Shown piece after piece: positions 15,604 to 22,927 of a stretch of DNA of 49,172 bases (within the stretch, counting starts at the first letter, position 1; the number at the start of each line of letters is the position of its first letter). Where the stretch lies: positions 1 through 49,172 of the IMG/VR virus record IMGVR_UViG_3300011969_000002. The stretch is one strand, 5' to 3'. This stretch comes from a virus. The notes beneath the pieces were generated by a model that was given only the letters and a program-made list of their open reading frames with translations, made no database searches and was not told the DNA's origin. The position numbers and the translations under genes are program-made.

Positions 15604-15803
15604 GACGCGACCTGCAGCTCGTGGGTGTAGAAGCCGAGGGCTGCGATGTCATCCCTGACTGTGTCCTCATCCAGCAGGACGGCGACCTCGTACTCGAAGT
15701 TGGCGTCACCCACTCGCGCGCACTCGACGACGACGCCGGTCTTGCCGGTCAGTCCGCCGGCTGCTGTGACGACGACGTGGGTCCCTGGAGCAAGGGCGCT
15801 CAT
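15600..15803 (-). CDS. Small SH3-like/KOW-like protein
   Basis: 67 residues. The first half (GTHVVVTAAGGLTGKTGVVV) looks like the small beta-barrel of KOW/SH3 type; the rest (EVAVLLDEDTVRDD) continues as a strand and helix. Similar short proteins occur often in actinophage early regions. ATG 15801-15803 overlaps the previous stop (ATGA). Confidence 0.6.
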   Translation of the reverse strand: MSALAPGTHVVVTAAGGLTGKTGVVVECARVGDANFEYEVAVLLDEDTVRDDIAALGFYTHELQVAS

Positions 15804-15961
15804 GCGGCACGCTCGGTCTCGGTGCGCGGGTGGATGAGCAGGAACTTCTTCCCGTTCCCTGGTCGACACTGCAGAACGCCGTAGATCGTGGCTTCCCTGT
15901 CGTTCTGGCAGACCTTGACTGCCACGAGTTGCCCTGCGTGCCAGACCTCGACGCAGGTCAT
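15800..15961 (-). CDS. Small protein of unknown function
   Basis: 53 residues, MTCVEVWHAGQLVAVKVCQN at the start and LLIHPRTETERAA at the end. ATG 15959-15961 and TGA 15800-15802 both overlap the neighbouring genes by 4 bases, which is the main support for this short frame. Beta-strand-like pattern; no family recognised. Confidence 0.6.
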   Translation of the reverse strand: MTCVEVWHAGQLVAVKVCQNDREATIYGVLQCRPGNGKKFLLIHPRTETERAA

Positions 15962-16170
15962 GCCGCGTCCTGGTCGAGCACGCGCCGCAGCTCTTCGACG
16001 GCGCGAGGCTCGAAGTCGATGCCGACAGTGTTGCCAGTGGCCGCGTCGGTCAGGGACACGTAGAGGATGCCCTTGCCGATGAGGCCCGCGGACGCGGTCT
16101 TGGTCACAATCTGGGGGATGCGGTGGTCAGCGGTGGACGTCTTGCGGTGCCGGCCTGCGTAAACGGTCAT
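15958..16170 (-). CDS. Small protein, first gene after a regulatory gap
   Basis: 70 residues from ATG 16168-16170 (MTVYAGRHRKTSTADHRIPQ); ATG 16188 is an alternative six codons upstream. The body (ILYVSLTDAATGNTVGIDFE) is strand-rich and the end is helical. It begins a run of short genes downstream of the dyad at 16266-16285. Confidence 0.55.
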   Translation of the reverse strand: MTVYAGRHRKTSTADHRIPQIVTKTASAGLIGKGILYVSLTDAATGNTVGIDFEPRAVEELRRVLDQDAA

Positions 16171-16265
16171 CTGATGCTCTCTTTCCATGGGCCTCACCTG
16201 TCGGGCAGACAGTGGGCGGTGGTCCCAGATGCCTGGGTGCATCTCTGATCATGGCACAAACTGGA

Positions 16266-16285
16266 GCGTGTGGTAAGCCACACGC
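16266..16285. promoter_or_regulatory. Perfect GCGTGTGG-TAAG-CCACACGC dyad
   Basis: In the 159-base gap upstream of the 16170 gene. The arms are perfect 8-mers around TAAG, and the plus strand goes on CCACAA after the right arm. Best intergenic member of the motif family also seen at 1542, 3986, 8056, 9729, 19022 and 38015. Suggests binding of a dimeric regulator near a promoter serving the 16170-15212 genes. Confidence 0.6.
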
Positions 16286-16329
16286 CACAACAATGTGGAA
16301 AGTACTCGCAGGGACCACTTTTCGCATGG

Positions 16330-16569
16330 TCAGCTGCGGGCGAACAGGTGGTGCTTCAGGCAGTCGATGCCGAACTGCAGCAGACCCAGATCACGCCACC
16401 TCGGGGTGTGGTTCGACGCGTACATCCGCACGTAAGGCGCCCCGTCGATGCCCACGGACTCGACAACGAGGACCCACCCGGTGATCAGGCCCTTCTCCGC
16501 CGGTTCGTCAGCGTGGTCCTGCAGGGTTTTGGTGATCGCCGCTTCCAGGGCGCCGGACTGCCCGCTCAC
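16330..16569 (-). CDS. Small protein downstream of dNMP kinase
   Basis: 79 residues (MSGQSGALEAAITKTLQDHA...). An N-terminal helix is followed by GWVLVVESVGIDGAPYVRMY and a C-terminal LQFGIDCLKHHL. The DGxPYVRMYASN-like pattern recurs in unrelated actinophages, but no function is known. ATG overlaps the kinase stop by 4 bases. Confidence 0.6.
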   Translation of the reverse strand: MSGQSGALEAAITKTLQDHADEPAEKGLITGWVLVVESVGIDGAPYVRMYASNHTPRWRDLGLLQFGIDCLKHHLFARS

Positions 16570-17069
16570 TGCGACTCCAACCAGCCCAGCACGTCGAGCG
16601 CCAGGTGGGCCGGGGTGCGGTCGTTACTGAACGACGCATCGAAGTCGTACCCGTCCAACCCCAGCTCGGTGACGTGCCCGTTGGCCGGCCCCACGCCCGG
16701 GCGGGTGATCTCGATGACCCGACCACCGAGGGCTTTGATCGCGTCGGCCTCGTTGGGCAAGCGCACGTCGGTGATGACCACAGGCCCGGCCGGCAGCTGG
16801 CCCAGGATCGCGTTGAGCCATGCGTCGGCGCCCAGGTCGGTGCGAATGACCTGGCCGATGAACTGCAGGTACTCGCGCACGTAGGGCACGGTGCGTTTTG
16901 CTTCGTCCCAAGAGGTGTCATCGACGGCTTCGGCGACAGTGGTGTCCAGGTCGTAGGCGACGGCGCGGATCTTGTCGGCGAACGCGACGCGAGTCCAGGC
17001 GAACATCAGCTGTGCGAGGGCGTCTTTGCCGGTGCCTGCGTAACCAGCGAGACCCAGGAGGGTGGTCAT
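16566..17069 (-). CDS. Deoxynucleoside monophosphate kinase
   Basis: 167 residues. The P-loop GYAGTGKD is at about 8-16, FADKIRAVAYDLD follows as in phage dNMP kinases (T4 gp1-like), and VVITDVRLPNEADAIKALGG is the conserved base/phosphate region. It phosphorylates dNMPs to supply DNA synthesis. No other nucleotide-metabolism gene is visible, so it would work with host enzymes. The 13-base gap to the upstream phosphoesterase gene suggests the same transcript. Confidence 0.85.
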   Translation of the reverse strand: MTTLLGLAGYAGTGKDALAQLMFAWTRVAFADKIRAVAYDLDTTVAEAVDDTSWDEAKRTVPYVREYLQFIGQVIRTDLGADAWLNAILGQLPAGPVVITDVRLPNEADAIKALGGRVIEITRPGVGPANGHVTELGLDGYDFDASFSNDRTPAHLALDVLGWLESQ

Positions 17070-17082
17070 GGCGTGTCTCCGA

Positions 17083-18327
17083 TCAGAGGAGGGTGAGGGA
17101 GTCGCGGACCCAGCCGTACTCGTTGACAGTGAAGATGAGCAGGCCAGGGTCAGAGTCAGACCCGGACCGGTGCCGGTACCAGTCGGAGCCGTTGTCCTGG
17201 GTGGGTGCCTGGAACCACCACTTGGACCGGCCGGTGATCGGGTTCATCCCCGACGTCTGGATCCGCAGCGAGTGGAAGTGCCCGGTCAGCAGGATGTCGG
17301 CGTGTGCGATGGCCTGCCCGCCGTGGGTTTGGTTGGCCCACCACTGCGGGACCTGCTCGGGCCTGTTCGCCTGGTGTCCGTGCGCGAGGCCGATGATGGT
17401 GCCGGCGACGTCGAGCGCCAACGTCTCTTCGTGCTTGTCGGGCCAGAGCACACTGACGTGGCCGAACCGGTCCGGGTTCAGCGCCAACGCTTTGCGGATC
17501 TGCTTGAGCGCGAAGATCCCCCAGTCATCCCCAGGCAGACCCAGAGCGCCCTTCCCTGCCCGCCACCGGCAGTGGTTCGACCCGACACCGGCCATGACCA
17601 CAGAACCGTGGGTCCGGGCCAACGTTTTGACGGCTTCGAGCTCGACGGTAGTGGCCACGTCGATCTGATCCATCAGGGACAGGTCGTTGGTGAACGCCTG
17701 GGAGCTGGTGTTTTCGAACCCTTCGACGAGGTCACCGAGGTCGAAGAGGTACGCGGCGTCGTTGCGGTGTTTGCGGGAGTACGCCTCGATGCCTTCGAGG
17801 TACCCCTGTTGGCGTTCGATGAGCTGGGCGGTGCCGCCCCGGCTCGCGACTTTGCCGGTTTGTGGGTCGGCCCACAGCACGACGGTCGCTGAGGCCACCT
17901 TTTCAGGTCGTTCCGCGGCCGCTTTGGAGGTTTTGCGGGCCGCCCGCGCGCTGAGGAACAACTGCCTCATATCCGGTGTATTCGTGGACGTGAGGCGGCG
18001 CACGTTGAGCCGGTAGTAGTGCATCCGCACCACAGTGGAGACCCGCAGCTTGGTGTCGGGGTCGATGACCGCTTGCAGTCCGTCCCAGCCGCGGACGTTG
18101 ACCGGTTCGATGACCTCCACGTCGGCAGGGTCCATCCCAGCGTCGATCAGCCAGGCATCCCAGGTGGTGGGCCGTTCGGTCAGGGGCCCGGTGGTGACGC
18201 TTCCGGTATTGCCGTCCCACTGGTAGCCGGGTTCCCAGCCTTTGGGGTGGACGACCTGGGCGGCCCGTGGGGTGGGCGCCGGGGTCGGGTTGGACGCGGC
18301 GATCGCATCAGCCAAGGAGGTGGTCAC
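17083..18327 (-). CDS. Calcineurin-like metallophosphoesterase
   Basis: 414 residues from GTG 18325-18327, chosen because it overlaps the previous stop (GTGA); a GTG at 18339 is also open. Metallophosphoesterase motifs in order: WADPQTGKV (D-x-Q variant of DxH), FDLGDLVEGFE (GD), GVGSNHCRW (NH), LAHGHQ and LLTGHFHSLRI (GHxH). The N-terminal 130 residues look like a DNA-binding or adaptor region (WDAWLIDAGMDPADVEVIEP). Actinophage relatives are often called Mre11-like nucleases; here the substrate is unknown, with a role in DNA metabolism likely from its neighbours. Confidence 0.8.
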   Translation of the reverse strand: MTTSLADAIAASNPTPAPTPRAAQVVHPKGWEPGYQWDGNTGSVTTGPLTERPTTWDAWLIDAGMDPADVEVIEPVNVRGWDGLQAVIDPDTKLRVSTVVRMHYYRLNVRRLTSTNTPDMRQLFLSARAARKTSKAAAERPEKVASATVVLWADPQTGKVASRGGTAQLIERQQGYLEGIEAYSRKHRNDAAYLFDLGDLVEGFENTSSQAFTNDLSLMDQIDVATTVELEAVKTLARTHGSVVMAGVGSNHCRWRAGKGALGLPGDDWGIFALKQIRKALALNPDRFGHVSVLWPDKHEETLALDVAGTIIGLAHGHQANRPEQVPQWWANQTHGGQAIAHADILLTGHFHSLRIQTSGMNPITGRSKWWFQAPTQDNGSDWYRHRSGSDSDPGLLIFTVNEYGWVRDSLTLL

Positions 18328-18584
18328 GGGCAGCGGCACTCTTTGCGGCGGTGCCGGCCGATGCTGTTCTGAGACAGGGCCTCGGTCAGCACGCCTTGTT
18401 CGGCGAGGTAGGCGGTGGCCCGGTGTAGCTGGGCGATGGACGCGGTGCCGCGGGAGGCGGCGAGGAGTTCGGCGGCGAGGTCCGGGTTGGTGGTGCGCAA
18501 CTGGTCGATCAAGGCGGTCACGGCGCAGGGTGTGCCAGGTCTGCGGTCGGCCTGTTCGAGGGCGTCGGCCAGAGACATACTCAT
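18324..18584 (-). CDS. Small helical protein
   Basis: 86 residues (MSMSLADALEQADRRPGTPC...). Mostly helical with a repeated pattern of SLADALEQ and RTTNPDLAAELLAAS. The segment ALSQNSIGRHRRKECRCP ends in a basic Cys-rich tail. Similar short proteins with a GTPCAV segment accompany phosphoesterase genes in other phages, function unknown. Confidence 0.6.
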   Translation of the reverse strand: MSMSLADALEQADRRPGTPCAVTALIDQLRTTNPDLAAELLAASRGTASIAQLHRATAYLAEQGVLTEALSQNSIGRHRRKECRCP

Positions 18585-18703
18585 GCGGCTACCAGGGTTC
18601 CGCGGGCGTTGACGGTGGCCCCGCAGCGGGTGCAGATGGGGTAGTGCCAGGGGCGGTGGGTCCAGTCGTGGCGGCGGGTGATGACACACAGTAGGGCTCG
18701 CAT
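18581..18703 (-). CDS. Very small protein with a CxxC motif
   Basis: 40 residues, MRALLCVITRRHDWTHRPWH then YPICTRCGATVNARGTLVAA. CTRCG with an upstream Cys/His set suggests a zinc knuckle. The start (TGATG) and the stop (ATGA) overlap both neighbours, supporting the frame despite its size. Confidence 0.6.
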   Translation of the reverse strand: MRALLCVITRRHDWTHRPWHYPICTRCGATVNARGTLVAA

Positions 18704-19005
18704 CAGTCGTCCTCTTCGGTGTCGGTGTCGGTGTTGGCGAACGCTGTGAACAGGTCCTGGTCAGCCAGTGCCTCAATGCCGTGCTGAGCCAGGCCACGGG
18801 CGCGGTAGTCGGGCATGTACCCGTCGCGGAGCAGGACCCCTTCGTCGCTGGTGGTGTCGCCGGCTGAGTCCCAGGTTTGGGCGGACAGGACCACGATGTA
18901 GTCGGTGACGATCGCGTCGGGTGCGAAGCCGTAGACGATGGCGGCGGCTTGGACGGCGGCGGTCAGTGCCGTGTCTGCCTGTACCTGCTCGGGTGTCCTC
19001 CCCAT
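18703..19005 (-). CDS. Early protein of unknown function
   Basis: 100 residues from ATG 19003-19005 (MGRTPEQVQADTALTAAVQA...). Helical N-terminus, strand-rich middle (IVTDYIVVLSAQTWDSAGDT), acidic C-terminus (NTDTDTEEDD). It lies downstream of the motif at 19022-19049. Confidence 0.6.
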   Translation of the reverse strand: MGRTPEQVQADTALTAAVQAAAIVYGFAPDAIVTDYIVVLSAQTWDSAGDTTSDEGVLLRDGYMPDYRARGLAQHGIEALADQDLFTAFANTDTDTEEDD

Positions 19006-19021
19006 GGGCTCAGTCTGTGGT

Positions 19022-19049
19022 TGTGGCGTGTGGGGTGGGTGATGCCACA
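19022..19049. promoter_or_regulatory. GTGTGG-family site before the 19005 gene
   Basis: In the 51-base gap: TGTGGC (19022-19027) and TGCCACA (19043-19049) enclose CGTGTGGGGTGGGTGA. The TTGTGGCGTGTGG core is shared with the reverse strand of the 16266 site. Confidence 0.4.
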
Positions 19050-19056
19050 CCGTGGG

Positions 19057-19356
19057 TCAGCAGCATGGGTGGGTCGTCTGTCCAGGCTCGATCGGGTCCA
19101 TGACGAGCCCGCACGTGGCGCACCTGGGCTTGCTGGGAACGAGGGTCAGGGTGCGCTTCCGGGTACAGGTGTCCAGGTGGCAGGTGTACGCGTCCTGGTC
19201 TTCGATCGGCAGCTGGTGGGCGGGGACCTTCCGAGCCAGGGTCCCGGTCAGCAGGTGGTTGCCGATCGGTGATGGTTCCCGGTCCAGTGGGATGGCGACG
19301 CCGTTGGGGGTTTTCGCCCAGCGGATCGGGACCGCGCACTCGCGGCAGACGTTCAT
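19057..19356 (-). CDS. Zinc-ribbon protein
   Basis: 99 residues. N-terminal CRECAVPIRWAKTPNGVAIP is the widespread phage zinc-ribbon that reads C-x2-C, then a WAxTxxGxxxPLD motif. Further Cys pairs are CHLDTC and CATCG. Function unknown; such proteins are frequent in actinophage early genes. ATG overlaps the previous stop. Confidence 0.65.
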   Translation of the reverse strand: MNVCRECAVPIRWAKTPNGVAIPLDREPSPIGNHLLTGTLARKVPAHQLPIEDQDAYTCHLDTCTRKRTLTLVPSKPRCATCGLVMDPIEPGQTTHPCC

Positions 19357-19769
19357 CAGTCGTCACCAGTGCAATGCACCATGTAGACGCTCTCGACCGA
19401 CACGAGTCCCGTTGCGTCAGGGTGTGGGTCGTGCGCAAGTTGACCATCGCGGTTGATGACGACGTGGTGGATGCCGTTGCCGCGTGGGCTCGGTCCCATC
19501 GCCAGGACGTACTCACCGGGTTCGGGATCTCGGACGCCAGCCGAGGTCACGCTTAGCCCGCGGTCGTGCAGCCAGAGCAGCATCCGGTTCCACCAGTGCC
19601 ACTCGTTGACGCTGTCACCGTCGTGGTCGACGTGGTCCTGGACGAAGTGCGGAACGTCGCCTAGTGGCAGTTCCAGGAGTGACGCGAGGGCGGCTTGTAG
19701 GCAGTTGCCACGCTGCTCATCGACGGGCGCGTCAGGGTCGTAGAACTGGGTCTGGAGGATGGGCCTCAT
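19356..19769 (-). CDS. Papain/C39-like cysteine-peptidase-fold protein
   Basis: 137 residues. GNCLQAALASLLELPLGDVP places a Cys at the start of a helix, as in papain-like and C39-like folds, and NGIHHVVINRDGQLAHDPHP supplies a His and an Asp in the usual order. Phage proteins of this kind are widespread and usually uncharacterised. Whether it is an active protease is unknown. Confidence 0.65.
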   Translation of the reverse strand: MRPILQTQFYDPDAPVDEQRGNCLQAALASLLELPLGDVPHFVQDHVDHDGDSVNEWHWWNRMLLWLHDRGLSVTSAGVRDPEPGEYVLAMGPSPRGNGIHHVVINRDGQLAHDPHPDATGLVSVESVYMVHCTGDD

Positions 19770-19981
19770 GGCCGGCGGCCGCCGAGGGCGTCGAGGAAGT
19801 CAGCCCAGCCGAGCTCGAGAGACCCGATGAGGGCGACCATGTCGGGTGGGTAGCCGTCGTGCAGTGCTTGGGCGCGGGTCAGGTCGACGCTGAAGCGCAG
19901 CTCGTCGGCCCGGTCACGCAGGTATGCGGGCACGTTGCGGACCACGGCCGGGATCTGGGTCACACCCTGGGGGAGTTTCAT
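19766..19981 (-). CDS. Small early protein
   Basis: 71 residues (MKLPQGVTQIPAVVRNVPAY...), helical, no motif recognised. ATG 19979-19981 overlaps the previous stop by 4 bases. Confidence 0.55.
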   Translation of the reverse strand: MKLPQGVTQIPAVVRNVPAYLRDRADELRFSVDLTRAQALHDGYPPDMVALIGSLELGWADFLDALGGRRP

Positions 19982-20166
19982 ACCGTGACCAGGGACAGGG
20001 TTTCCAGTGCGCGGGCGGTGCGGACGTTGACGGGGATGCCGGTGGCCAGGAACGCCTCATGTGCCAGGAACTCCATGTCGGCCTTCAGCTGGGCTTCGGT
20101 CTGGATGATGGACCGGTCGACGTGTTGGAGGAACCGGGTCGCGGCCTGACCTACGAGGACGTTCAT
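19978..20166 (-). CDS. Small early protein
   Basis: 62 residues (MNVLVGQAATRFLQHVDRSI...), helical. GGAG lies 11 bases upstream of ATG 20164-20166. Overlaps the next gene. No family recognised. Confidence 0.55.
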   Translation of the reverse strand: MNVLVGQAATRFLQHVDRSIIQTEAQLKADMEFLAHEAFLATGIPVNVRTARALETLSLVTV

Positions 20167-20173
20167 AGCGGGC

Positions 20174-20416
20174 TTACTCCGCCACGTCAGCAAAACAAAA
20201 GCCCGTGTGCTTGGAGGGCAGGACACAGGCTGACGCATGGTCCCTCAGGGTGGCGACGTTGATCTCCAGGCGCGGTGGCGCGTCAGCAGGACCGTGCCCG
20301 GCCATGTAGGAGTCGACGTCGGCAGCGAGGTTGGCCCAGAGCTGTCGGAGGCTGGTGTCCTCGTCGGTGCGTGACATGTCCAGGAAGTAGTCGCCGAGCT
20401 GCGCCAACGTCAGCAC
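20174..20416 (-). CDS. Small early protein
   Basis: 80 residues from GTG 20414-20416 (MLTLAQLGDYFLDMSRTDED...). The GTG lies inside the end of the zinc-finger gene. Contains an amphipathic first half and a Cys/His-containing end (DHASACVLPSKHTGFCFADV). No family recognised. Confidence 0.5.
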   Translation of the reverse strand: MLTLAQLGDYFLDMSRTDEDTSLRQLWANLAADVDSYMAGHGPADAPPRLEINVATLRDHASACVLPSKHTGFCFADVAE

Positions 20417-20697
20417 GACGACGCCTCGGCGCGCGCTTCGCTGGTGAGGTGCCAGCACGGCGGGTGGCACTGCACGCACTTGTAGGCGCGGACCTCCCTG
20501 CGGTTGGGGTTGGTCGAGATCGAGTTGATGACCAGGGCCCGTTCGGCTTCGGGCTGGGTGCTGAACCGCTTCTTACCGCAGGGCATGATGCGTTCGAGGA
20601 GGGTTTCGGCCAGGACCAGGTGGGAGTGGGTGGTGAGGTGGGTGAGCATCGCTTCGGGGCCGTGTTGGGTGCGCCGGCAGACCGGGCACCTGATCAC
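20410..20697 (-). CDS. C2H2-type zinc-finger protein
   Basis: 95 residues, GTG start. CPVCRRTQHGPEAMLTHLTT followed by H is a classical C-x2-C-x12-H finger spacing type. The second half (MPCGKKRFSTQPEAERALV, then YKCVQCHPPCWHLTS) matches a small phage family with a CGKxxYxTxxxA segment and a WHLTS end. Probably nucleic-acid binding. Confidence 0.65.
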   Translation of the reverse strand: MIRCPVCRRTQHGPEAMLTHLTTHSHLVLAETLLERIMPCGKKRFSTQPEAERALVINSISTNPNRREVRAYKCVQCHPPCWHLTSEARAEASSC

Positions 20698-21056
20698 AGT
20701 GCGCGCCGGTCGTCAGCAGCGTTGAGGCTCTGGTGGACACTGGCGTCCCCCACCACGTCACTGGTCCACGTGCACTTGCCTGTGGTCTGGTTCCACACGA
20801 TCAGCAGCCCGCCAAGGTGCGGTTGGATGATCTCGTATGCCTGCCAGTCGCCATCCGCGCCCTGGCGCGGTGTGGGGTCATTGGCACCGCTCATGCGCCT
20901 GATCGTGTGGTCAGCTTCGTTGATCTGATACACGGAGTTCACCGTGGTCACGGTGCGCACACTTGGCAGTGGCTCCTGCGCGTCCTTAGCCGGCCACGCA
21001 CGCACGCGGTCGGCGTCGTCCTGGTCTGCTTCGTGGCGCTCTTCTGGGGTGGTCAT
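20694..21056 (-). CDS. Early protein of unknown function
   Basis: 120 residues (MTTPEERHEADQDDADRVRA...). The acidic N-terminus is followed by a strand-rich part (YQINEADHTIRRMSGANDPT, LGGLLIVWNQTTGKCTWTSD). No domain recognised. Confidence 0.6.
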   Translation of the reverse strand: MTTPEERHEADQDDADRVRAWPAKDAQEPLPSVRTVTTVNSVYQINEADHTIRRMSGANDPTPRQGADGDWQAYEIIQPHLGGLLIVWNQTTGKCTWTSDVVGDASVHQSLNAADDRRAL

Positions 21057-21250
21057 GCCGGGACCGCGACTGTCTGAAAGGTGAAGCCGACGCGGGTCTT
21101 GTCAGTGGCAGCGTCGTAGTCGGCGGTGACGGCGGTGAGCCACTCACCGAGGAGGTTCGGGCCTTTGACTTCTCCCACAATGTGGGTGACATCTCCCGGG
21201 TAAGTGGCGAACCGGGTTGCTGCTGGGGACGTGGTCATGAGCGTTGCCAT
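21053..21250 (-). CDS. Small early protein behind an operator-like site
   Basis: 65 residues (MATLMTTSPAATRFATYPGD...), with AGGAG 6 bases upstream of ATG 21248-21250. Strand-rich; no family recognised. The operator-like 26-mer at 21293-21318 ends 43 bases upstream, so this may be the first gene of a repressor-controlled transcript. Confidence 0.6.
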   Translation of the reverse strand: MATLMTTSPAATRFATYPGDVTHIVGEVKGPNLLGEWLTAVTADYDAATDKTRVGFTFQTVAVPA

Positions 21251-21399
21251 GGGGTGCTCCTGGGCTTGGAGTGGGTGTGTTCTTGGATGGTAGCGGATAA
21301 GTGCGCTACGTAGCGCACAATGGACACGACAAAGTTGCGGGTGTCCCGGCGGGCGCACCGGACGAGCTCTCGGGCGTGGTCGGTCCAGGTTGGGATCAT
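21235..21399 (-). CDS. Possible small protein overlapping an operator-like site
   Basis: 54 residues, MIPTWTDHARELVRCARRDT at the start. ATG 21397-21399 overlaps the VRR-NUC stop (ATGA), the coupling used through this operon. The frame runs through the palindrome at 21301-21318 and 16 bases into the next gene. It could be a real gene or a chance frame. Confidence 0.4.
   Translation of the reverse strand: MIPTWTDHARELVRCARRDTRNFVVSIVRYVAHLSATIQEHTHSKPRSTPWQRS
21293..21318. promoter_or_regulatory. Operator-like 26-mer, mid-operon copy
   Basis: GCGGATAA followed by the perfect 18-bp palindrome GTGCGCTACGTAGCGCAC (21301-21318). Matches 32021-32046 at 23 of 26 and 32877-32902 at 20 of 26 bases. 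Likely bound by the phage repressor or Cro-like protein; it would control transcription into 21250 and beyond. Confidence 0.65.
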
Positions 21400-21734
21400 T
21401 TGGGGCTCCTCAGAATGCGCTCGATGCTGCCGTCGAGCAGATCGATGGGGCGCAACAGGTGAACCTCGACACCGACCGCGGTCAGGTCGGCGATCCAGTC
21501 GTGCTGCTTGGTGCTGGTCTTGCCCTTCATGGTCTTGAGTTCGACGAACAGCAGGCGCCGTTGGCGGGCGTGAACGAGGCAGGAGTCAGGGAAACCGCCA
21601 GGGCTCCTGCGTGAGTCGTGGGTGTGGTATGAACGCCAGCCGAGGGCGTCGGCGAGTGCGTCGAACTGGTTCTGCAACGCGTTCTCGGTCATGGTCTTGG
21701 CCAGCTGCACCTGGTACTCCGCCGTGGTGGTCAT
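21396..21734 (-). CDS. VRR-NUC domain nuclease
   Basis: 112 residues. ENALQNQFDALADALGWRSY, GGFPDSCLVHARQRRLLFVE and LKTMKGKTSTKQHDWI give the VRR-NUC pattern: a Glu helix, PD, then E-x-K. This PD-(D/E)xK family contains phage Holliday-junction-type and structure-specific nucleases. Likely works with the recombination genes. Start ATG 21732-21734 overlaps the previous gene. Confidence 0.8.
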   Translation of the reverse strand: MTTTAEYQVQLAKTMTENALQNQFDALADALGWRSYHTHDSRRSPGGFPDSCLVHARQRRLLFVELKTMKGKTSTKQHDWIADLTAVGVEVHLLRPIDLLDGSIERILRSPK

Positions 21735-21892
21735 GGCGTAGCCCTCTTCGCGAGCTCAGCGACGTACCTGCGTTTGGCAGCGCGCACCACATCGGCGAAC
21801 GCTTCACGAGTCACAGCATCCATCTCAGCGCCGCCGTGGACGCGGATGATCTCGCCGTCGATCTCGACAGGGCGGCACTTGTCGGCGCTCAT
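21731..21892 (-). CDS. Small early protein
   Basis: 53 residues (MSADKCRPVEIDGEIIRVHG...). A short strand hairpin and a long helix (VTREAFADVVRAAKRRYVAE). ATG 21890-21892 overlaps the previous stop, and the stop overlaps the VRR-NUC start. No family recognised. Confidence 0.55.
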   Translation of the reverse strand: MSADKCRPVEIDGEIIRVHGGAEMDAVTREAFADVVRAAKRRYVAELAKRATP

Positions 21893-22197
21893 CGGTTCGC
21901 CAGTTCGAGCAGGACGTCTCCGTGGCACGGCTGGTCGAGCCGGCAGTAGCACATGAGCGTCTTGCCTGCGAGCTCGTCGCGGATCTGGCCTTCCCAGCCG
22001 CACTGGGCGACGTAGGCGCGGAACAGCTCGACAGCCAGGGCTTGGGTGATCGTGACCTTGAGGCCGTCTGTGGGGAGCACCGCGTCGCCGACCCTGAAGG
22101 GGTTGCCCCAGTCGGATGGGCGGGTGACGTTGATGGCGCCTTCGGGCATCCGCCAGCCTTTGGTGCGCTTGCGCTGGATCCGCTTCGGCGCGCTCAT
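21889..22197 (-). CDS. DUF4326 domain protein
   Basis: 102 residues. The family pattern is visible in RIQRKRTKGWRMPEGAINVT, then SDWGNPFRVG and LMCYCRLDQPCHGDVLLELA. DUF4326 proteins are common in phages and have a small Cys/His-containing fold; the function is not known. Coupled by overlap with ASCH and a small gene. Confidence 0.8.
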   Translation of the reverse strand: MSAPKRIQRKRTKGWRMPEGAINVTRPSDWGNPFRVGDAVLPTDGLKVTITQALAVELFRAYVAQCGWEGQIRDELAGKTLMCYCRLDQPCHGDVLLELANR

Positions 22198-22673
22198 GAC
22201 GCCTCCCGGATCGGGTACCGCAGCTGCTCGTTGAGGCCGTCGGGTATGTCCCAGTTCCAGAACCCTTGCGCGCCCTTGGCTGGGATCGGCTGAGGCAGTC
22301 GGGAGATGGACGTGATGGACCATGCGAACCGGCCCGGGGAGTGGTCGCCCAGGGACCGCTCACGGTCGCTCGGGGCGTGTCCGCCGCTCGTGGTGGAGCG
22401 GGTCTGGAACAGGTCACCCACAGCCACCACGGCGCCCATGGGCAGCCGGTACGGCCACGACAGGGACTTGCCTCGCAGCAGCAGCCCCGACTTGTCCCGC
22501 TCGACCTGGTAGGGGCCGACCTCGAACCAGTCACCGATCCGACACGGCCACGCCAGCCCGGCATGGATCGCCACAGGTCCGCGGTACTTCGTGTCCCACG
22601 AGCGGGTTTCCATCTGCTTGACGCCGAGAGCGAAGAACGTGGCCCAGGGCTGGCGGATCGTCAGGGCCCTCAT
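22194..22673 (-). CDS. ASCH domain protein
   Basis: 159 residues. MRALTIRQPWATFFALGVKQ followed by ETRSWDTKYRGPVAIHA is the start of the ASCH (PUA-like) fold; MGAVVAVGDL is its central strand. ASCH proteins bind RNA or modified nucleosides and some hydrolyse N4-acetylcytidine. Target here unknown. Confidence 0.8.
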   Translation of the reverse strand: MRALTIRQPWATFFALGVKQMETRSWDTKYRGPVAIHAGLAWPCRIGDWFEVGPYQVERDKSGLLLRGKSLSWPYRLPMGAVVAVGDLFQTRSTTSGGHAPSDRERSLGDHSPGRFAWSITSISRLPQPIPAKGAQGFWNWDIPDGLNEQLRYPIREAS

Positions 22674-22927
22674 GACGTCAGCCCGGGCAACGTGTCGCCG
22701 CGCACAGCCGAGACCAGGTGCGCGCTGTCCTTGGCGTCTTGGGGGACGCAGTCCTCGCAGTAGGACTCACCCGCCGCGGTGATGGTCCAGTCCGAGTCCT
22801 CAGCGTCCGTGATGGCCTGCGACTCATCGCCCCAGGCTGTGATGTCGTAGTCCTCGCTCGGGCACCGGGCGGTGCACCCGTCGCCGTCGCACTCGACCCA
22901 GAAGTAGGGCATCGACTTGACGCTCAT
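22670..22927 (-). CDS. Small Cys-rich protein
   Basis: 85 residues (MSVKSMPYFWVECDGDGCTA...). CDGDGCTARCPSEDYD and ESYCEDCVP give a four- to five-Cys zinc-ribbon pattern. ATG 22925-22927 overlaps the preceding stop. Unknown function. Confidence 0.65.
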   Translation of the reverse strand: MSVKSMPYFWVECDGDGCTARCPSEDYDITAWGDESQAITDAEDSDWTITAAGESYCEDCVPQDAKDSAHLVSAVRGDTLPGLTS

